Assembly (NCBI GenBank): GCA_002422765.1
Contig: DITI01000018.1
Coordinates: 3,914 to 34,416, forward strand
From: Candidatus Pacebacteria bacterium UBA6188
GTDB lineage: Bacteria > Patescibacteriota > Microgenomatia > UBA1400 > PJMF01
Length of the DNA: 30,503 nt
Direction of reading: 5' to 3'
Shown here: positions 8,571 through 16,263 of the stretch, one piece after another
Position numbering within the stretch: position 1 is the first letter of the stretch
Layout: the number at the start of each line of letters is the position of its first letter
Translations under genes and position numbers: made by a program
Notes under the pieces: model-generated
Database searches by the model: none
Seen by the model: only the letters and a program-made list of their open reading frames with translations
Told to the model about the DNA's origin: nothing

Positions 8571-9971
8571 TTACCTCGCAATGGAATAATTATCTAGATA
8601 ACGCAAGAAAATAGCTGGTGGATCTTCAAGTAAAAATTGTTGAAACTCTTGGTAAATGGTGCGTCTTTCTTCAAGATCAAGAGTTTTACGACCCTTTTCC
8701 AACAAACTGTCGATTCTGGTATTTTTGTAACGAGTGAAATTGGTTGGTTGAGAAGAATGCCACATAAAATATTGGTCAGGATCAATGGAAGATTCTTGGC
8801 CAATTAGTAAGAGCTGATAATTGCTAAGGTCTGGAAAATTGCTAATTTTGAGGGTGACTTGCAAATTGAGATTTTGACAAAGTTCTTTTTCTTTGACGTC
8901 TGAATTTTTTTGACATCTCTCTACTGCAAAACTTGAAAAATCTTGCCATTCTTTTTTGATTTGCTCAGCCTCATCAATAAAATTTGAGCTTGTCGTCAGC
9001 TCAAAATGCAGCGGAGCTCTTGGCATTTCATCCATGAGACGATCGGCCGCCCGCTCTAAATCCCTAGCATAATCTTTGCCACCTTGCAGATAGACCCAAG
9101 ACCTAGGGTTAATTGGTCCTATAGCTCGAGCGTTGCCATAGTTTTTTTCTAAAATATAAGCTAAAGCTTGACGCACACCCTTGGTGATTGAAGGATCAGA
9201 ATGATTGAAAAAAACTGCTAAATAGCGATCATAAGCCAACTCTTTGGCTAACTCCAAGCCAGGCCAGTCGCAAAGACCATAACAATCAGCAATATTTAAA
9301 AGCACGTCAACCTCGCCTTTTTTAAAAGCGCTTACAGCTTCATCCTCAGTCAAATAAAAGCGATAGATATATCTGGCATCTGGACCATCAATCTTGAATT
9401 CGGTCAACTTATTGCCCTGCAACTTATAATCAAGCATTTTGTACTGACCGATACCAATAATTTTCATTTTGTCTGGACCAAAAAGCTTGCTTTCCCATTC
9501 AATTCTGAAGATCGGCTCCGCCACTGAAATAACAAAGGGAGTAAAAGGCTCTGGCAAAGTAAAAATTACTTCGTTAGGAGTGCTGATGGTTTGAACGTCA
9601 GCAAAGTTATAAAAAACATCCTCCGGTTTTAATTCTTTACCATCTTGCCACTTCAAGTCTTTTTTTAAAACAAAACGATATTGCTTGCCATCATCTTCGA
9701 CAACCCATCTTTCCGCCAGCAAAGGCTCAGCTTGGAGATCTGGACCTATCTTGGTCAAACCAGCACTCAGCTGGTTTTTGATGGGTTTTGGCAAATCAGT
9801 GAGAGTGTATTCACCCACAATAGCCACATAGGTACTCTTTTTAAGAGCTAATTTTTTATTAAGCAAGGGCAACAAAAAAGAGAAGAAAACTAAAGCGACA
9901 ATGATTGATGATAAAAAAATCAAGCCGTGCTTTCGCACATAACTACTGATGTACCAGTATAATTTACGCAT
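8571..9971 (-). CDS. Extracellular solute-binding protein, family 5 (peptide-binding type), membrane-anchored
   Basis: 466 aa. The N-terminus has a basic stretch and one hydrophobic segment (about residues 16-36, LIFLSSIIVALVFFSFLLPLL) without a lipobox Cys, so it is probably held by an uncleaved anchor. The mature part matches the DppA/OppA group: LLAERWVVEDDGKQYRFVLKKDLKWQDG and KPEDVFYNF near residues 85-120 are typical, as is the C-terminal YKNTRIDSLLEKGRKTLDLEERRTIYQEFQ. It starts 4 bp after secG. No permease or ATPase genes of a peptide transporter are next to it, so it is an orphan here. It is about 50-70 residues shorter than typical OppA. Confidence 0.85.
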   Translation of the reverse strand: MRKLYWYISSYVRKHGLIFLSSIIVALVFFSFLLPLLNKKLALKKSTYVAIVGEYTLTDLPKPIKNQLSAGLTKIGPDLQAEPLLAERWVVEDDGKQYRFVLKKDLKWQDGKELKPEDVFYNFADVQTISTPNEVIFTLPEPFTPFVISVAEPIFRIEWESKLFGPDKMKIIGIGQYKMLDYKLQGNKLTEFKIDGPDARYIYRFYLTEDEAVSAFKKGEVDVLLNIADCYGLCDWPGLELAKELAYDRYLAVFFNHSDPSITKGVRQALAYILEKNYGNARAIGPINPRSWVYLQGGKDYARDLERAADRLMDEMPRAPLHFELTTSSNFIDEAEQIKKEWQDFSSFAVERCQKNSDVKEKELCQNLNLQVTLKISNFPDLSNYQLLLIGQESSIDPDQYFMWHSSQPTNFTRYKNTRIDSLLEKGRKTLDLEERRTIYQEFQQFLLEDPPAIFLRYLDNYSIAR

Positions 9972-9975
9972 TTTA

Positions 9976-10191
9976 TTAGATCAACAAAAGAGCCACTGAA
10001 TTAACTACGAACAGTAATAAGAAAAAAATCGTCGCGTAATAAAGTAATTTTTCAATGCCTTTGCGAGTGTGATAAGTTTCTCCAGCACCACCCATAAAAC
10101 TTGACTTACCTTCAGTTCCAGGCTGTAGAAGTACTAAAGACACCAAAATCATTGATACAAATAACTGACTAGCTAACAAAAAACTATCCAT
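9976..10191 (-). CDS. secG: Protein-export membrane protein SecG
   Basis: 71 aa, with two hydrophobic helices (about 3-22 and 49-69) separated by a short cytoplasmic loop. The loop carries the SecG signature: LLQPGTEGKSSFMGGAGETYHTRKGIEKLLYY. SecG is the small accessory subunit of the SecYEG channel. The ATG at 10191 was chosen; a TTG three codons upstream (10200) is also possible because AAGGT lies 4 nt before it. It sits 23 bp after rny and 4 bp before the binding-protein gene, so it is within the rny operon. Confidence 0.88.
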   Translation of the reverse strand: MDSFLLASQLFVSMILVSLVLLQPGTEGKSSFMGGAGETYHTRKGIEKLLYYATIFFLLLFVVNSVALLLI

Positions 10192-10214
10192 ATGTTCCAA
10201 TTCTACCTTATATT

Positions 10215-11852
10215 TTAGCCTTTAGTAACTGCTTGCTCACGAAACTCACGAATCACGGTGACAGTCACATTACCTGGCACAATCACTTCTTTTTGCACGC
10301 GATCTCTAATTTTATTGGCCAAAATAGTCACGTCATCATCTTTACTCTTTTCTGGTAGAAGCAATACTCTGAGTTCACGACCAGCTTGAATAGCGTAGGC
10401 CTGCTTTACTTCTTCGTAAGACATGGCAATTGTTTCTAAAGCCTCTAGTCTCTTGATGTATTCCTCATGATTTTCGTAACGAGCGCCTGGTCTAGCTCCA
10501 GAAATGGCATCAGCAATGTAAACGGCCATAGATTCTGGACTGGAGAAAGGCTCATCCTCATGGTGTTGAGCAATACAGTCAATTGCTTCCTTGGGCATGC
10601 CAAATTGCTTAGCAATGCGCACACCAGCTTGGACATGACTTTCATCATGATTACCAGAAACTTTACCAATATCATGGAGTAAACAACCTAATTTCACTGT
10701 GTTAACATCCAAGCCAAGTTCATGAGCAATCTTGGTACCAATTTTGGTTTCCTCGATGGTATGTTTGATCATGTTTTGACCATAAGAGAAACGATACTTG
10801 AAGCGTCCCAGCATGGAAATCAAACCATTAGGAATGTTGTAAACACCCACTTCGTGAGCGAGTTTTTTACCAGCATCAAAAGTGATGCGTTCAATTTCTT
10901 GCTCAACTTTGTCGACAATTTCTTCGATTCTAGCTGGCTGAATACGACCATCTTTGATCAAACGCTCCATAGAAACACGGGCGATTTCACGACGAACTGG
11001 ATCAAAACTGGAAAGTTTGATTTCAGTTGGTGAAGAATCAAGATCAATTTCCACTCCAGTGCGACGCTCAAAAGTGTGAATGTTGCGACCACTCTTACCA
11101 ATAATCTTACCCTTCATTTCTTCAGAAGGAATATTGACTACAGAAATAGTGTACTCGGCGACATAATCAGTAGCCCCATGACGCATGGCGTCGATTAGGA
11201 TCTCCTGAGCTTTTTCGTCAGCATCTAATTTAGCAGTTTCTTCTTTTTGAGCCACCATTTGAGCCAAATCATGACTCAATTTTTTCTCCAGACCTTCAAA
11301 AAGAATTTCCTTGGCTTTATCTTTGGAATAACCAGAAACTTCCTCTAGTTTTTCTAGAGTTTTGGCGCGACTTTTTTCTAAACTTTCTTTCTGAGCTTCA
11401 AGATCACTCTTCAGCTTATCAATGCGCTCTTCCTTTTGAGTAATTTGCTCAAAGCGAAAATCAATTTTATCCAATTTACTCTTGATGTCTCGTTGCTGCA
11501 TGGCCAATTCTTGCTCAATACGACGAGTTTCTTTTTCAATTTTGGAACGAATCTCTAAAGATTCATCTTTGGCCTCGACAATAATTTCTCTAGCCTTGGC
11601 AGTAGCTTCTCTTACGATGGCTTCAGCCTCTTGCTTGGCCTTATCTATAATCGAGTTGGCACTAGCCTGCATCGCCGGAGAAGGAGGTGTTGGTTTGGCT
11701 GGCTTAGCGAATTTGTGACCAGCAGGATTAACAGGCTTATCCTGATGCTTAGTAAACACTTTGTGTTTTGGATTTGTTGGAGCAGCACCCTGTTTTTTAT
11801 TGGCCTGCTCATCTGTCGAAAACAAAGTCGACAAATTACTAAAAAATGACAT
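10215..11852 (-). CDS. rny: Ribonuclease Y without an obvious transmembrane anchor
   Basis: 545 aa endoribonuclease that starts mRNA decay. Domains in order: a low-complexity Pro/Lys/Ala-rich N-terminus (1-60), a long coiled coil (about 65-210), a KH RNA-binding domain with GKIIGKSGRNIHTFE (about 248-262) and an HD domain with GCLLHDIGK (about 388-396), IAQHHEDEP and YIADAISGARPGARYE. The usual RNase Y begins with a transmembrane helix; here the start is MSFFSNLSTLFSTDEQ followed by charged and Pro-rich sequence with no 15-residue hydrophobic run. An upstream start is unlikely: GGAAGG lies 6 nt before this ATG. A strong promoter at 12068-12096 gives a leader of about 200 nt. secG follows. Confidence 0.93.
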   Translation of the reverse strand: MSFFSNLSTLFSTDEQANKKQGAAPTNPKHKVFTKHQDKPVNPAGHKFAKPAKPTPPSPAMQASANSIIDKAKQEAEAIVREATAKAREIIVEAKDESLEIRSKIEKETRRIEQELAMQQRDIKSKLDKIDFRFEQITQKEERIDKLKSDLEAQKESLEKSRAKTLEKLEEVSGYSKDKAKEILFEGLEKKLSHDLAQMVAQKEETAKLDADEKAQEILIDAMRHGATDYVAEYTISVVNIPSEEMKGKIIGKSGRNIHTFERRTGVEIDLDSSPTEIKLSSFDPVRREIARVSMERLIKDGRIQPARIEEIVDKVEQEIERITFDAGKKLAHEVGVYNIPNGLISMLGRFKYRFSYGQNMIKHTIEETKIGTKIAHELGLDVNTVKLGCLLHDIGKVSGNHDESHVQAGVRIAKQFGMPKEAIDCIAQHHEDEPFSSPESMAVYIADAISGARPGARYENHEEYIKRLEALETIAMSYEEVKQAYAIQAGRELRVLLLPEKSKDDDVTILANKIRDRVQKEVIVPGNVTVTVIREFREQAVTKG

Positions 11853-12061
11853 AAAACCTTCCGTTGATTGAGAACAGCCCTAGAAAAACTTTAGAAAAAC
11901 TCTCCTTGATTAAGGAGTAGTGCAAATTAATTTATTGGTGTCAGGCAAATAGCTGGCATACTGATATTTAAGTTTAAGATTCCAAAAAATTATTTATTAA
12001 TCTCTAAAGTTAAAAAGCTTATTCTCAATTAATATAAAATAATAAATTTTAACAAATACTA
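11853..12061 (-). promoter_or_regulatory. Long untranslated leader of rny
   Basis: About 205 nt separate the predicted transcription start (near 12061) from the rny ATG. The leader is very AT-rich in its first 90 nt. Near its end it has a hairpin (CTCCTT/AAGGAG, 11902-11917, loop of 4), 50 nt before the start codon. A 10-codon ORF starts at an ATG about 110 nt upstream of rny (MPAICLTPIN) but has no ribosome site. I see no known riboswitch. Autoregulation by RNase Y cutting its own leader is possible but only a guess. Confidence 0.4.
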
Positions 12062-12067
12062 TATTCC

Positions 12068-12096
12068 ATTATAATAAAAAAAGAGTCAAAAGTCAA
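12068..12096 (-). promoter_or_regulatory. Promoter for rny
   Basis: On the minus strand TTGACT (12096-12091), a 17-nt spacer and a perfect TATAAT (12073-12068). This is the best promoter match in the window. It lies 20 bp downstream of the recA stop codon, so rny and the genes after it can be expressed separately from recA. Confidence 0.75.
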
Positions 12097-12115
12097 AGTT
12101 AAAGGTCGCTTGAAG

Positions 12116-13156
12116 CTATTCTTCCTTGATCTTCTTCCAGATGTCTTGCTCAATTTCTTTCATTAATTTCTTATCTTCTTTAAACTTGTCTTTGACTGCC
12201 TCACGACCTTGAGCAATCACTTGACCATTGTATTTAAAAAAGCTACCGGCTTTCTCAACAATACCCATCTCTACACCGATATCAACTACGTCTCCTTCTC
12301 TGGAAATACCATAGTCATTCATATCAAATTCAGCTTGCCTGAAAGGTGGAGCGACTTTGTTTTTCTTAACTTTAACGCGATGACGACTACCAATTACCTT
12401 GTCGCCTTCTTGAATATTGGCAATTTTACGAATGTCTAAACGAATAGAGGCATAGAATTTAAGTGCATTTCCTCCGGTAGTAGTTTCTGGGCTACCGAAC
12501 ATCACTCCAATCTTCATGCGAATTTGATTGGTAAAAATAATAGTAGTTTTAGTTTTGTTAAGAGCAGCTGTAAGCTTGCGCATCGCTTGAGACATCAAGC
12601 GAGCTTGAGTACCCATCTGATGATCGCCCATGTCACCTTCGATTTCTGACTTCGGCACCAAAGCAGCCACTGAATCAACAATCACTAAATCAACTCCTCC
12701 AGATCTCACCAAGGTCTCAGCAATTTCCAAAGCTTGCTCGCCGTAGTCAGGCTGAGAAATTAGAACTTCCTCTAGATTGACTCCAATTTTCTCCGCTCTC
12801 ACTGGATCTAAAGCGTGCTCTACATCAATAAAAGCCGCCACGCCTCCATGACGCTGCACTTCAGCGATAGCGTGCAAACAAAGAGTGGTCTTACCAGAAG
12901 CTTCTGGACCATAAATCTCAATGATTCTACCTTTGGGAAAACCGCCTACTCCCAAAGCCATATTGAGCGACAGAGAACCAGTTGAAATCACTGGCATTTT
13001 GGGCATATCTTTGAGCGACTCGCCCAATTTCATAATCGAACCCTTGCCAAACTGTTTGTCGATCTGTTGCATGGCAATTTCAACTGCTTGTCTCTTGCCA
13101 GCATCAACTCCTTCGATAACTTGCTCAACTACTTCTTCATTTTTTTTCTTGGACAT
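12116..13156 (-). CDS. recA: Recombinase RecA
   Basis: 346 aa, a complete RecA: the ATPase that forms filaments on single-stranded DNA, drives strand exchange and stimulates LexA cleavage where that exists. Walker [10 protein letters not shown] (83-91), Walker [11 protein letters not shown], the loop L1 region [43 protein letters not shown] (loop L2) and the [14 protein letters not shown] block are all present. The ATG at 13156 is preceded by AAAGG at 7 nt. It has its own promoter (13191-13219). No LexA-type operator (neither CTG-N10-CAG nor GAAC-N4-GTTC) is visible upstream. Confidence 0.98.
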   Translation of the reverse strand: MSKKKNEEVVEQVIEGVDAGKRQAVEIAMQQIDKQFGKGSIMKLGESLKDMPKMPVISTGSLSLNMALGVGGFPKGRIIEIYGPEASGKTTLCLHAIAEVQRHGGVAAFIDVEHALDPVRAEKIGVNLEEVLISQPDYGEQALEIAETLVRSGGVDLVIVDSVAALVPKSEIEGDMGDHQMGTQARLMSQAMRKLTAALNKTKTTIIFTNQIRMKIGVMFGSPETTTGGNALKFYASIRLDIRKIANIQEGDKVIGSRHRVKVKKNKVAPPFRQAEFDMNDYGISREGDVVDIGVEMGIVEKAGSFFKYNGQVIAQGREAVKDKFKEDKKLMKEIEQDIWKKIKEE

Positions 13157-13190
13157 AATAACCTTTCGTTTTTGTTTTTTGCTAGTTTCA

Positions 13191-13219
13191 TTTGTATGCT
13201 ATTTTTGCGAGTTTGTTAA
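13191..13219 (-). promoter_or_regulatory. Promoter for recA
   Basis: On the minus strand TTAACA (13219-13214), 17 nt, TACAAA (13196-13191). The -35 has one mismatch and the -10 two. The predicted transcript starts about 28 nt before the recA ATG. Confidence 0.55.
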
Positions 13220-13314
13220 CTAGCAGTTTGCCTTTTCTTCGCTTTTTTTGTTTATTTACTAAGACCCATTATCTCTCACTAAGGTTACAAAAAACGTCAT
13301 TAAAGTTTCTTTGA

Positions 13315-13342
13315 TTTCTTTTAGCAAAATTTAGGGTAAAAT
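13315..13342 (+). promoter_or_regulatory. Possible promoter for tRNA-Pro
   Basis: TAAAAT at 13337-13342 lies 15 bp before the tRNA. The -35 is weak: TTTCTT (13315-13320) with a 16-nt spacer, or TTGATT (13311-13316) with a 20-nt spacer. Confidence 0.35.
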
Positions 13343-13357
13343 CTAGGCAGACAAAAA

Positions 13358-13431
13358 CGGAGAGTAGTTCAGATGGCTAGAACGTACGCATGGGGTGCGT
13401 AAGGTCGCAGGTTCGAGTCCTGTCTCTCCGA
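13358..13431 (+). tRNA. tRNA-Pro (anticodon GGG)
   Basis: A full cloverleaf can be drawn. The acceptor stem CGGAGAG/CTCTCCG pairs perfectly with C1-G72 and discriminator A73, both hallmarks of bacterial tRNA-Pro. The D stem is GTTC/GAAC, the anticodon stem TACGC/GCGTA encloses loop ATGGGGT (anticodon GGG at 34-36), and the T stem GCAGG/CCTGT encloses TTCGAGT. CCA is not encoded. The gene is the integration target of the element to its right: the recombinase frame ends inside it on the opposite strand. Confidence 0.95.
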
Positions 13432-14877
13432 CAAGATCGCTAAATTGGTCGTTTGACCGAACTTTTTTAAGTGAGAATAAGGCAATTTGTATCTGGTGGT
13501 AACAATTTTTTTGTTAAGTATTCCACAGTTCCAAAGAACACTTTCTAAAATTTCCTTTTTTACCTCGTCATTTCCATCGTAAAATAACTTCCAGAGGGAA
13601 ATTGCTCTATTTCTGAAGTTTTCCACAAGTTCCAATTTAGAATATCCTTTATCTTTATTAGGATTTTTGAGCAACATTTGAAAGTCGGTAAGTTCGCTTT
13701 GAATGTCTCGTTTTTTGACATCGTATTTCTCTCCACTAATGCGCTCCTCCAGATACATATCTTCTAATTTATCTAGTCTTTTTTGTAATAAATCTAATTG
13801 TTTTTGAGCAAGCTCGCGTTCTTTGGTGGAATTCTTAATTTCTGCCTTTTTGTTGAAAACAAATCTTTGGAAAGATAAAGAGAATAATTCTTTATCAGGA
13901 ATAATGTTTTCCATAAGACCAAGCAATAAACCTTCCATCTCTGACTCTTTAATGTAATCTTTATGCTGATCGCAGATGTTTTTGGTATTAGTACAGTAAT
14001 AATAGATATACTTGCCTTTTTTCATGGTTGCTGTGAGCTTGCAACCGCATTTATGACAGACCAGATATTCCCTATAAAGGAAAAATAACTCTCTTGTCTT
14101 GGAACGGGTTTTTTGATTAAGACGATCTTGGACTTTATCAAAGAGAGCCTTAGTGATGAGTGGCTCATGATTACCAGTGTAGAGAGTGCCTTTTCTTCTA
14201 ATCACTCCATAATATTCTGGATTTGTTAAGATTCTGCCGATAGAAGACTTATATAATTTACGATCTCTTTTACTTCTAAAACCTTCCTCAAAAGCTATCT
14301 TCACAATCTTACCAATGGAAACTCCAGAATCATAAAGATCAAAGATTTTCTTAATGTAGAAAGAACGATCTAGATCTGGAACTATACCATTTTTTACATT
14401 GATGTAGCCGATTGGACCCATTGAAGGATATTCACCTTTACGGATTTTAGTATCATTACCAGATCTAACTTTCTCAGAAAGCTCTCTAGAATAGTTCTCT
14501 GCAAAAACATAATTAATATTCATCTTTAAAAGATCGCTTGAAGTGATGTAACAATCATTAGGAGTTCTGACTTCGTGAAGAAAGCCTTTATCCATTAGTT
14601 CAGTAATCTCTCCAGCGTCTTTTAAATTTCTAGATAAACGATCAACATGATAAGCCAAAATACCGTTAGCTACACCAGATTTAATCAAAGAAATCATTTC
14701 AGCAAACAGAGGACGATTATTACTAAATCTAGCACTCTTACTCTCACGAAAAATTTGAACTATATCTAGATCACGACTTTTAGCTAGCTCTGTTAACAGG
14801 TGTTCCTGTGTCTCTAGGGATTGGTATTGCTTACGATCTTCTTCAGAAGACTTACGACAATAAATAATATATTTCAT
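13369..14877 (-). CDS. Large serine recombinase (integrase), C-terminus supplied by the tRNA antisense strand
   Basis: 502 aa site-specific recombinase. The resolvase domain has YCRKSSEEDRKQYQSLETQ with the nucleophilic Ser at residue 10 or 11, and the Arg motif HVDRLSRN (79-84). The recombinase domain follows (GEYPSMGPIGYI), then a zinc ribbon (CHKCGCKL ... YYCTNTKNIC, about 270-305) and a coiled coil (about 335-395). The last 20 residues (from Ser483, SERQDSNLRP and on) are encoded by the complement of tRNA-Pro and end at a TGA inside the tRNA D-arm. They are therefore not native to the protein family. The ATG at 14877 follows AAGGAT. It is the last gene of the element's minus-strand cluster, 28 bp after the 87-aa gene. 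It probably catalyses integration at the tRNA. Confidence 0.92.
   Translation of the reverse strand: MKYIIYCRKSSEEDRKQYQSLETQEHLLTELAKSRDLDIVQIFRESKSARFSNNRPLFAEMISLIKSGVANGILAYHVDRLSRNLKDAGEITELMDKGFLHEVRTPNDCYITSSDLLKMNINYVFAENYSRELSEKVRSGNDTKIRKGEYPSMGPIGYINVKNGIVPDLDRSFYIKKIFDLYDSGVSIGKIVKIAFEEGFRSKRDRKLYKSSIGRILTNPEYYGVIRRKGTLYTGNHEPLITKALFDKVQDRLNQKTRSKTRELFFLYREYLVCHKCGCKLTATMKKGKYIYYYCTNTKNICDQHKDYIKESEMEGLLLGLMENIIPDKELFSLSFQRFVFNKKAEIKNSTKERELAQKQLDLLQKRLDKLEDMYLEERISGEKYDVKKRDIQSELTDFQMLLKNPNKDKGYSKLELVENFRNRAISLWKLFYDGNDEVKKEILESVLWNCGILNKKIVTTRYKLPYSHLKKFGQTTNLAILSERQDSNLRPYAPHAYVLAI
13429..13434. repeat. Left attachment core (tRNA side)
   Basis: CGACAA at the 3' end of tRNA-Pro (last two acceptor bases, discriminator and 3 nt beyond). 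The same six bases recur at 19179-19184. AGTCCT is also found 7 nt upstream here and 9 nt upstream there. A repeat this short has little statistical weight, but short core identity is what serine recombinases need. The recombinase reading frame across the inferred joint gives independent support. Confidence 0.5.
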
Positions 14878-14905
14878 TAATTATCCTTGTGGGCAGGAGA
14901 AAAAA

Positions 14906-15169
14906 CTATTTTATATCTTCTTTAACCTTATCAACGCAACCTTTTATATCTAAAACCCTAATAACTACTTCGCCATCATTCAACTCAAATTGCTCTATAT
15001 CATCAATACAATCTGTTACAGAAAAATATCTTTCCGATACTTTATCGTATTCTTCTATCAATTTTTCAGCAGCTTTATTTTTTTCAAGCATGGTTGCATT
15101 GTCAAAAAGCAAATAAATAAAACCAACTATCAAAATTATAAATAATGTTACAAATAATTTTTTCTTCAT
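14906..15169 (-). CDS. Small membrane-anchored protein of unknown function
   Basis: 87 aa. KKK at the N-terminus followed by one hydrophobic helix (about residues 5-22, LFVTLFIILIVGFIYLLF) indicates an uncleaved signal anchor. The remaining 65 residues are acidic, with two Cys (about 53 and 77) that could form a disulfide outside the membrane. AAAGG lies before the ATG. It is 11 bp after the Rep gene and 28 bp before the recombinase, so it belongs to the mobile element. It could act in surface exclusion, in a cell-envelope function or as a small virion-like membrane protein; nothing in the sequence decides between these. Confidence 0.65.
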   Translation of the reverse strand: MKKKLFVTLFIILIVGFIYLLFDNATMLEKNKAAEKLIEEYDKVSERYFSVTDCIDDIEQFELNDGEVVIRVLDIKGCVDKVKEDIK

Positions 15170-15180
15170 AGCACCTTTCT

Positions 15181-16050
15181 TTATTTTTGAGTATACAAGA
15201 TTTTTGTAACTTTACCATGAAAATCTGATTGATACTCCTCTTTGCTAACTATTTGAAGTTGACTGCTTAAAGCAAATTTTTCTCCTAAGCTTTGAGCAGC
15301 CGCTCCAATAACTTTCTTAGGTTTAGTTAAATTTTTAGAATACATGAAGCTTCGATGACCTTTAAAACGAATGTCATCAATATTTTTATTAAAATATTTA
15401 GGAATGTAAAAAGTAATATGCCTCATGTCTTTTGGTCTTTTAATGTTAATGTCTCCATGCGACCAAAGTTTTTTAAGAATGCTCCAATGCACAAAGGGCA
15501 AGTTGTAAATCAGATGATAGTGGACAGCCTTGCGCCTCTTATCTTGAAACTCAATCGCAGCAAGATATTTGAGAGCTGGATATCTTCTTCTTAGTCTCCT
15601 AATAAACAAAGTAAATCTTTTGTTACTTTCTTGAATATTTTTAATATCAAAATTTTGTAGATCATCATAAGTAAGAGTTAAAAACTTATCTTTTTCTGTA
15701 AAATTACACATGGCAAGATCAATAACTTTTCTTTTTGATCTATAAGCATTTCTTGCCTTATTTACCCTTGCTTTCTCTGGATCAACACTCTGAGTATTTG
15801 GTCGACCAGAATTACTTGAAGGAAAGTTGTAAAAAATAAGCCTTTCACTTTCAAATACTTCAAAATATTTTCCTTTTTGAGTAACTTTATTACGATAAAA
15901 TTTTGTTTTCTTATTTTTATCAAATAGTAAATTAGATAGACGACTTAAATCCGATTTAACAAGCCTAGTAGCGGGCTTTCGCCCGCTTCCTTGGACTTGC
16001 ACTAGAGGATAACCTCCAAGTATTTGAGCAACGTCATGAGAGTCAATCAT
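15181..16050 (-). CDS. HUH-endonuclease rolling-circle replication initiator (Rep)
   Basis: 289 aa. The three motifs of HUH Rep proteins occur in order: FLTLTY (123-128, motif 1), HYH at 177-179 in AVHYHLIYNLP (motif 2, metal-binding His pair) and YIPKY at 215-219 (motif 3, with the catalytic Tyr and Lys as Y-x-x-K-Y). WSHGDINIK between motifs 2 and 3 also resembles single-stranded phage and plasmid replication proteins. It should nick one strand at an origin and start rolling-circle replication. It has a strong ribosome site (AGGAGG, 6 nt before ATG 16050) within the end of the 59-aa gene, and overlaps that gene by 4 bp (ATGA). This puts a replicon inside the integrated element. Confidence 0.82.
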   Translation of the reverse strand: MIDSHDVAQILGGYPLVQVQGSGRKPATRLVKSDLSRLSNLLFDKNKKTKFYRNKVTQKGKYFEVFESERLIFYNFPSSNSGRPNTQSVDPEKARVNKARNAYRSKRKVIDLAMCNFTEKDKFLTLTYDDLQNFDIKNIQESNKRFTLFIRRLRRRYPALKYLAAIEFQDKRRKAVHYHLIYNLPFVHWSILKKLWSHGDINIKRPKDMRHITFYIPKYFNKNIDDIRFKGHRSFMYSKNLTKPKKVIGAAAQSLGEKFALSSQLQIVSKEEYQSDFHGKVTKILYTQK

Positions 16051-16226
16051 TTTTCCCTCCTTTCTTGTTGAAGAAGAGAAAAGCGATGCAAAGCCTTGCC
16101 TAAAGAAAAAAGGCTAGATTGAAACTCTAAAAGCTCGCCTTTGGTTGGTTCTCTTTTGAGAAGATTAAAAAGATAAAGCTTTTCTTTTTTAATTAATTCT
16201 TCTTCAGTAATTGACAGGTCGATCAT
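16047..16226 (-). CDS. Small protein of unknown function, translationally coupled to Rep
   Basis: 59 codons, ATG at 16226, stop TGA at 16049-16047. It overlaps the Rep start by 4 bp (ATGA), and its 3' end carries the Rep ribosome site. The product begins MIDLSITEEELIKKEKLYLF and is mostly helical and charged with no Cys. It lies in an otherwise gene-free 213-bp gap between the 258-aa gene and Rep, and the coupling plus the open frame support it. No Shine-Dalgarno is visible: the ATG directly abuts a 14-bp perfect palindrome. It could be a small regulator of replication, as small proteins before rep often are in rolling-circle plasmids, but this is only an inference from position. Confidence 0.6.
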   Translation of the reverse strand: MIDLSITEEELIKKEKLYLFNLLKREPTKGELLEFQSSLFSLGKALHRFSLLQQERREK

Positions 16227-16240
16227 TAAGATCGATCTTA
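16227..16240. promoter_or_regulatory. Perfect 14-bp palindrome before the 59-aa gene
   Basis: TAAGATCGATCTTA reads the same on both strands and touches the start codon of the 59-aa gene on the minus strand, where a ribosome site would be expected. Its position, 177-190 bp upstream of the rep start, fits an operator for a dimeric repressor or part of a replication origin. The function is not established. Confidence 0.45.
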
Positions 16241-16263
16241 TGAAGAAACGTTAAAAAAGTCGG

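Noticed and set aside
10467..11849. Several plus-strand frames opposite rny
   Set aside because: They are shadows of a well-conserved RNase Y coding sequence, with no promoters or ribosome sites.
13157..13357. LexA-type SOS operator upstream of recA
   Set aside because: I looked for CTG-N10-CAG and GAAC-N4-GTTC dyads between recA and tRNA-Pro and found none; no lexA gene is in the window.
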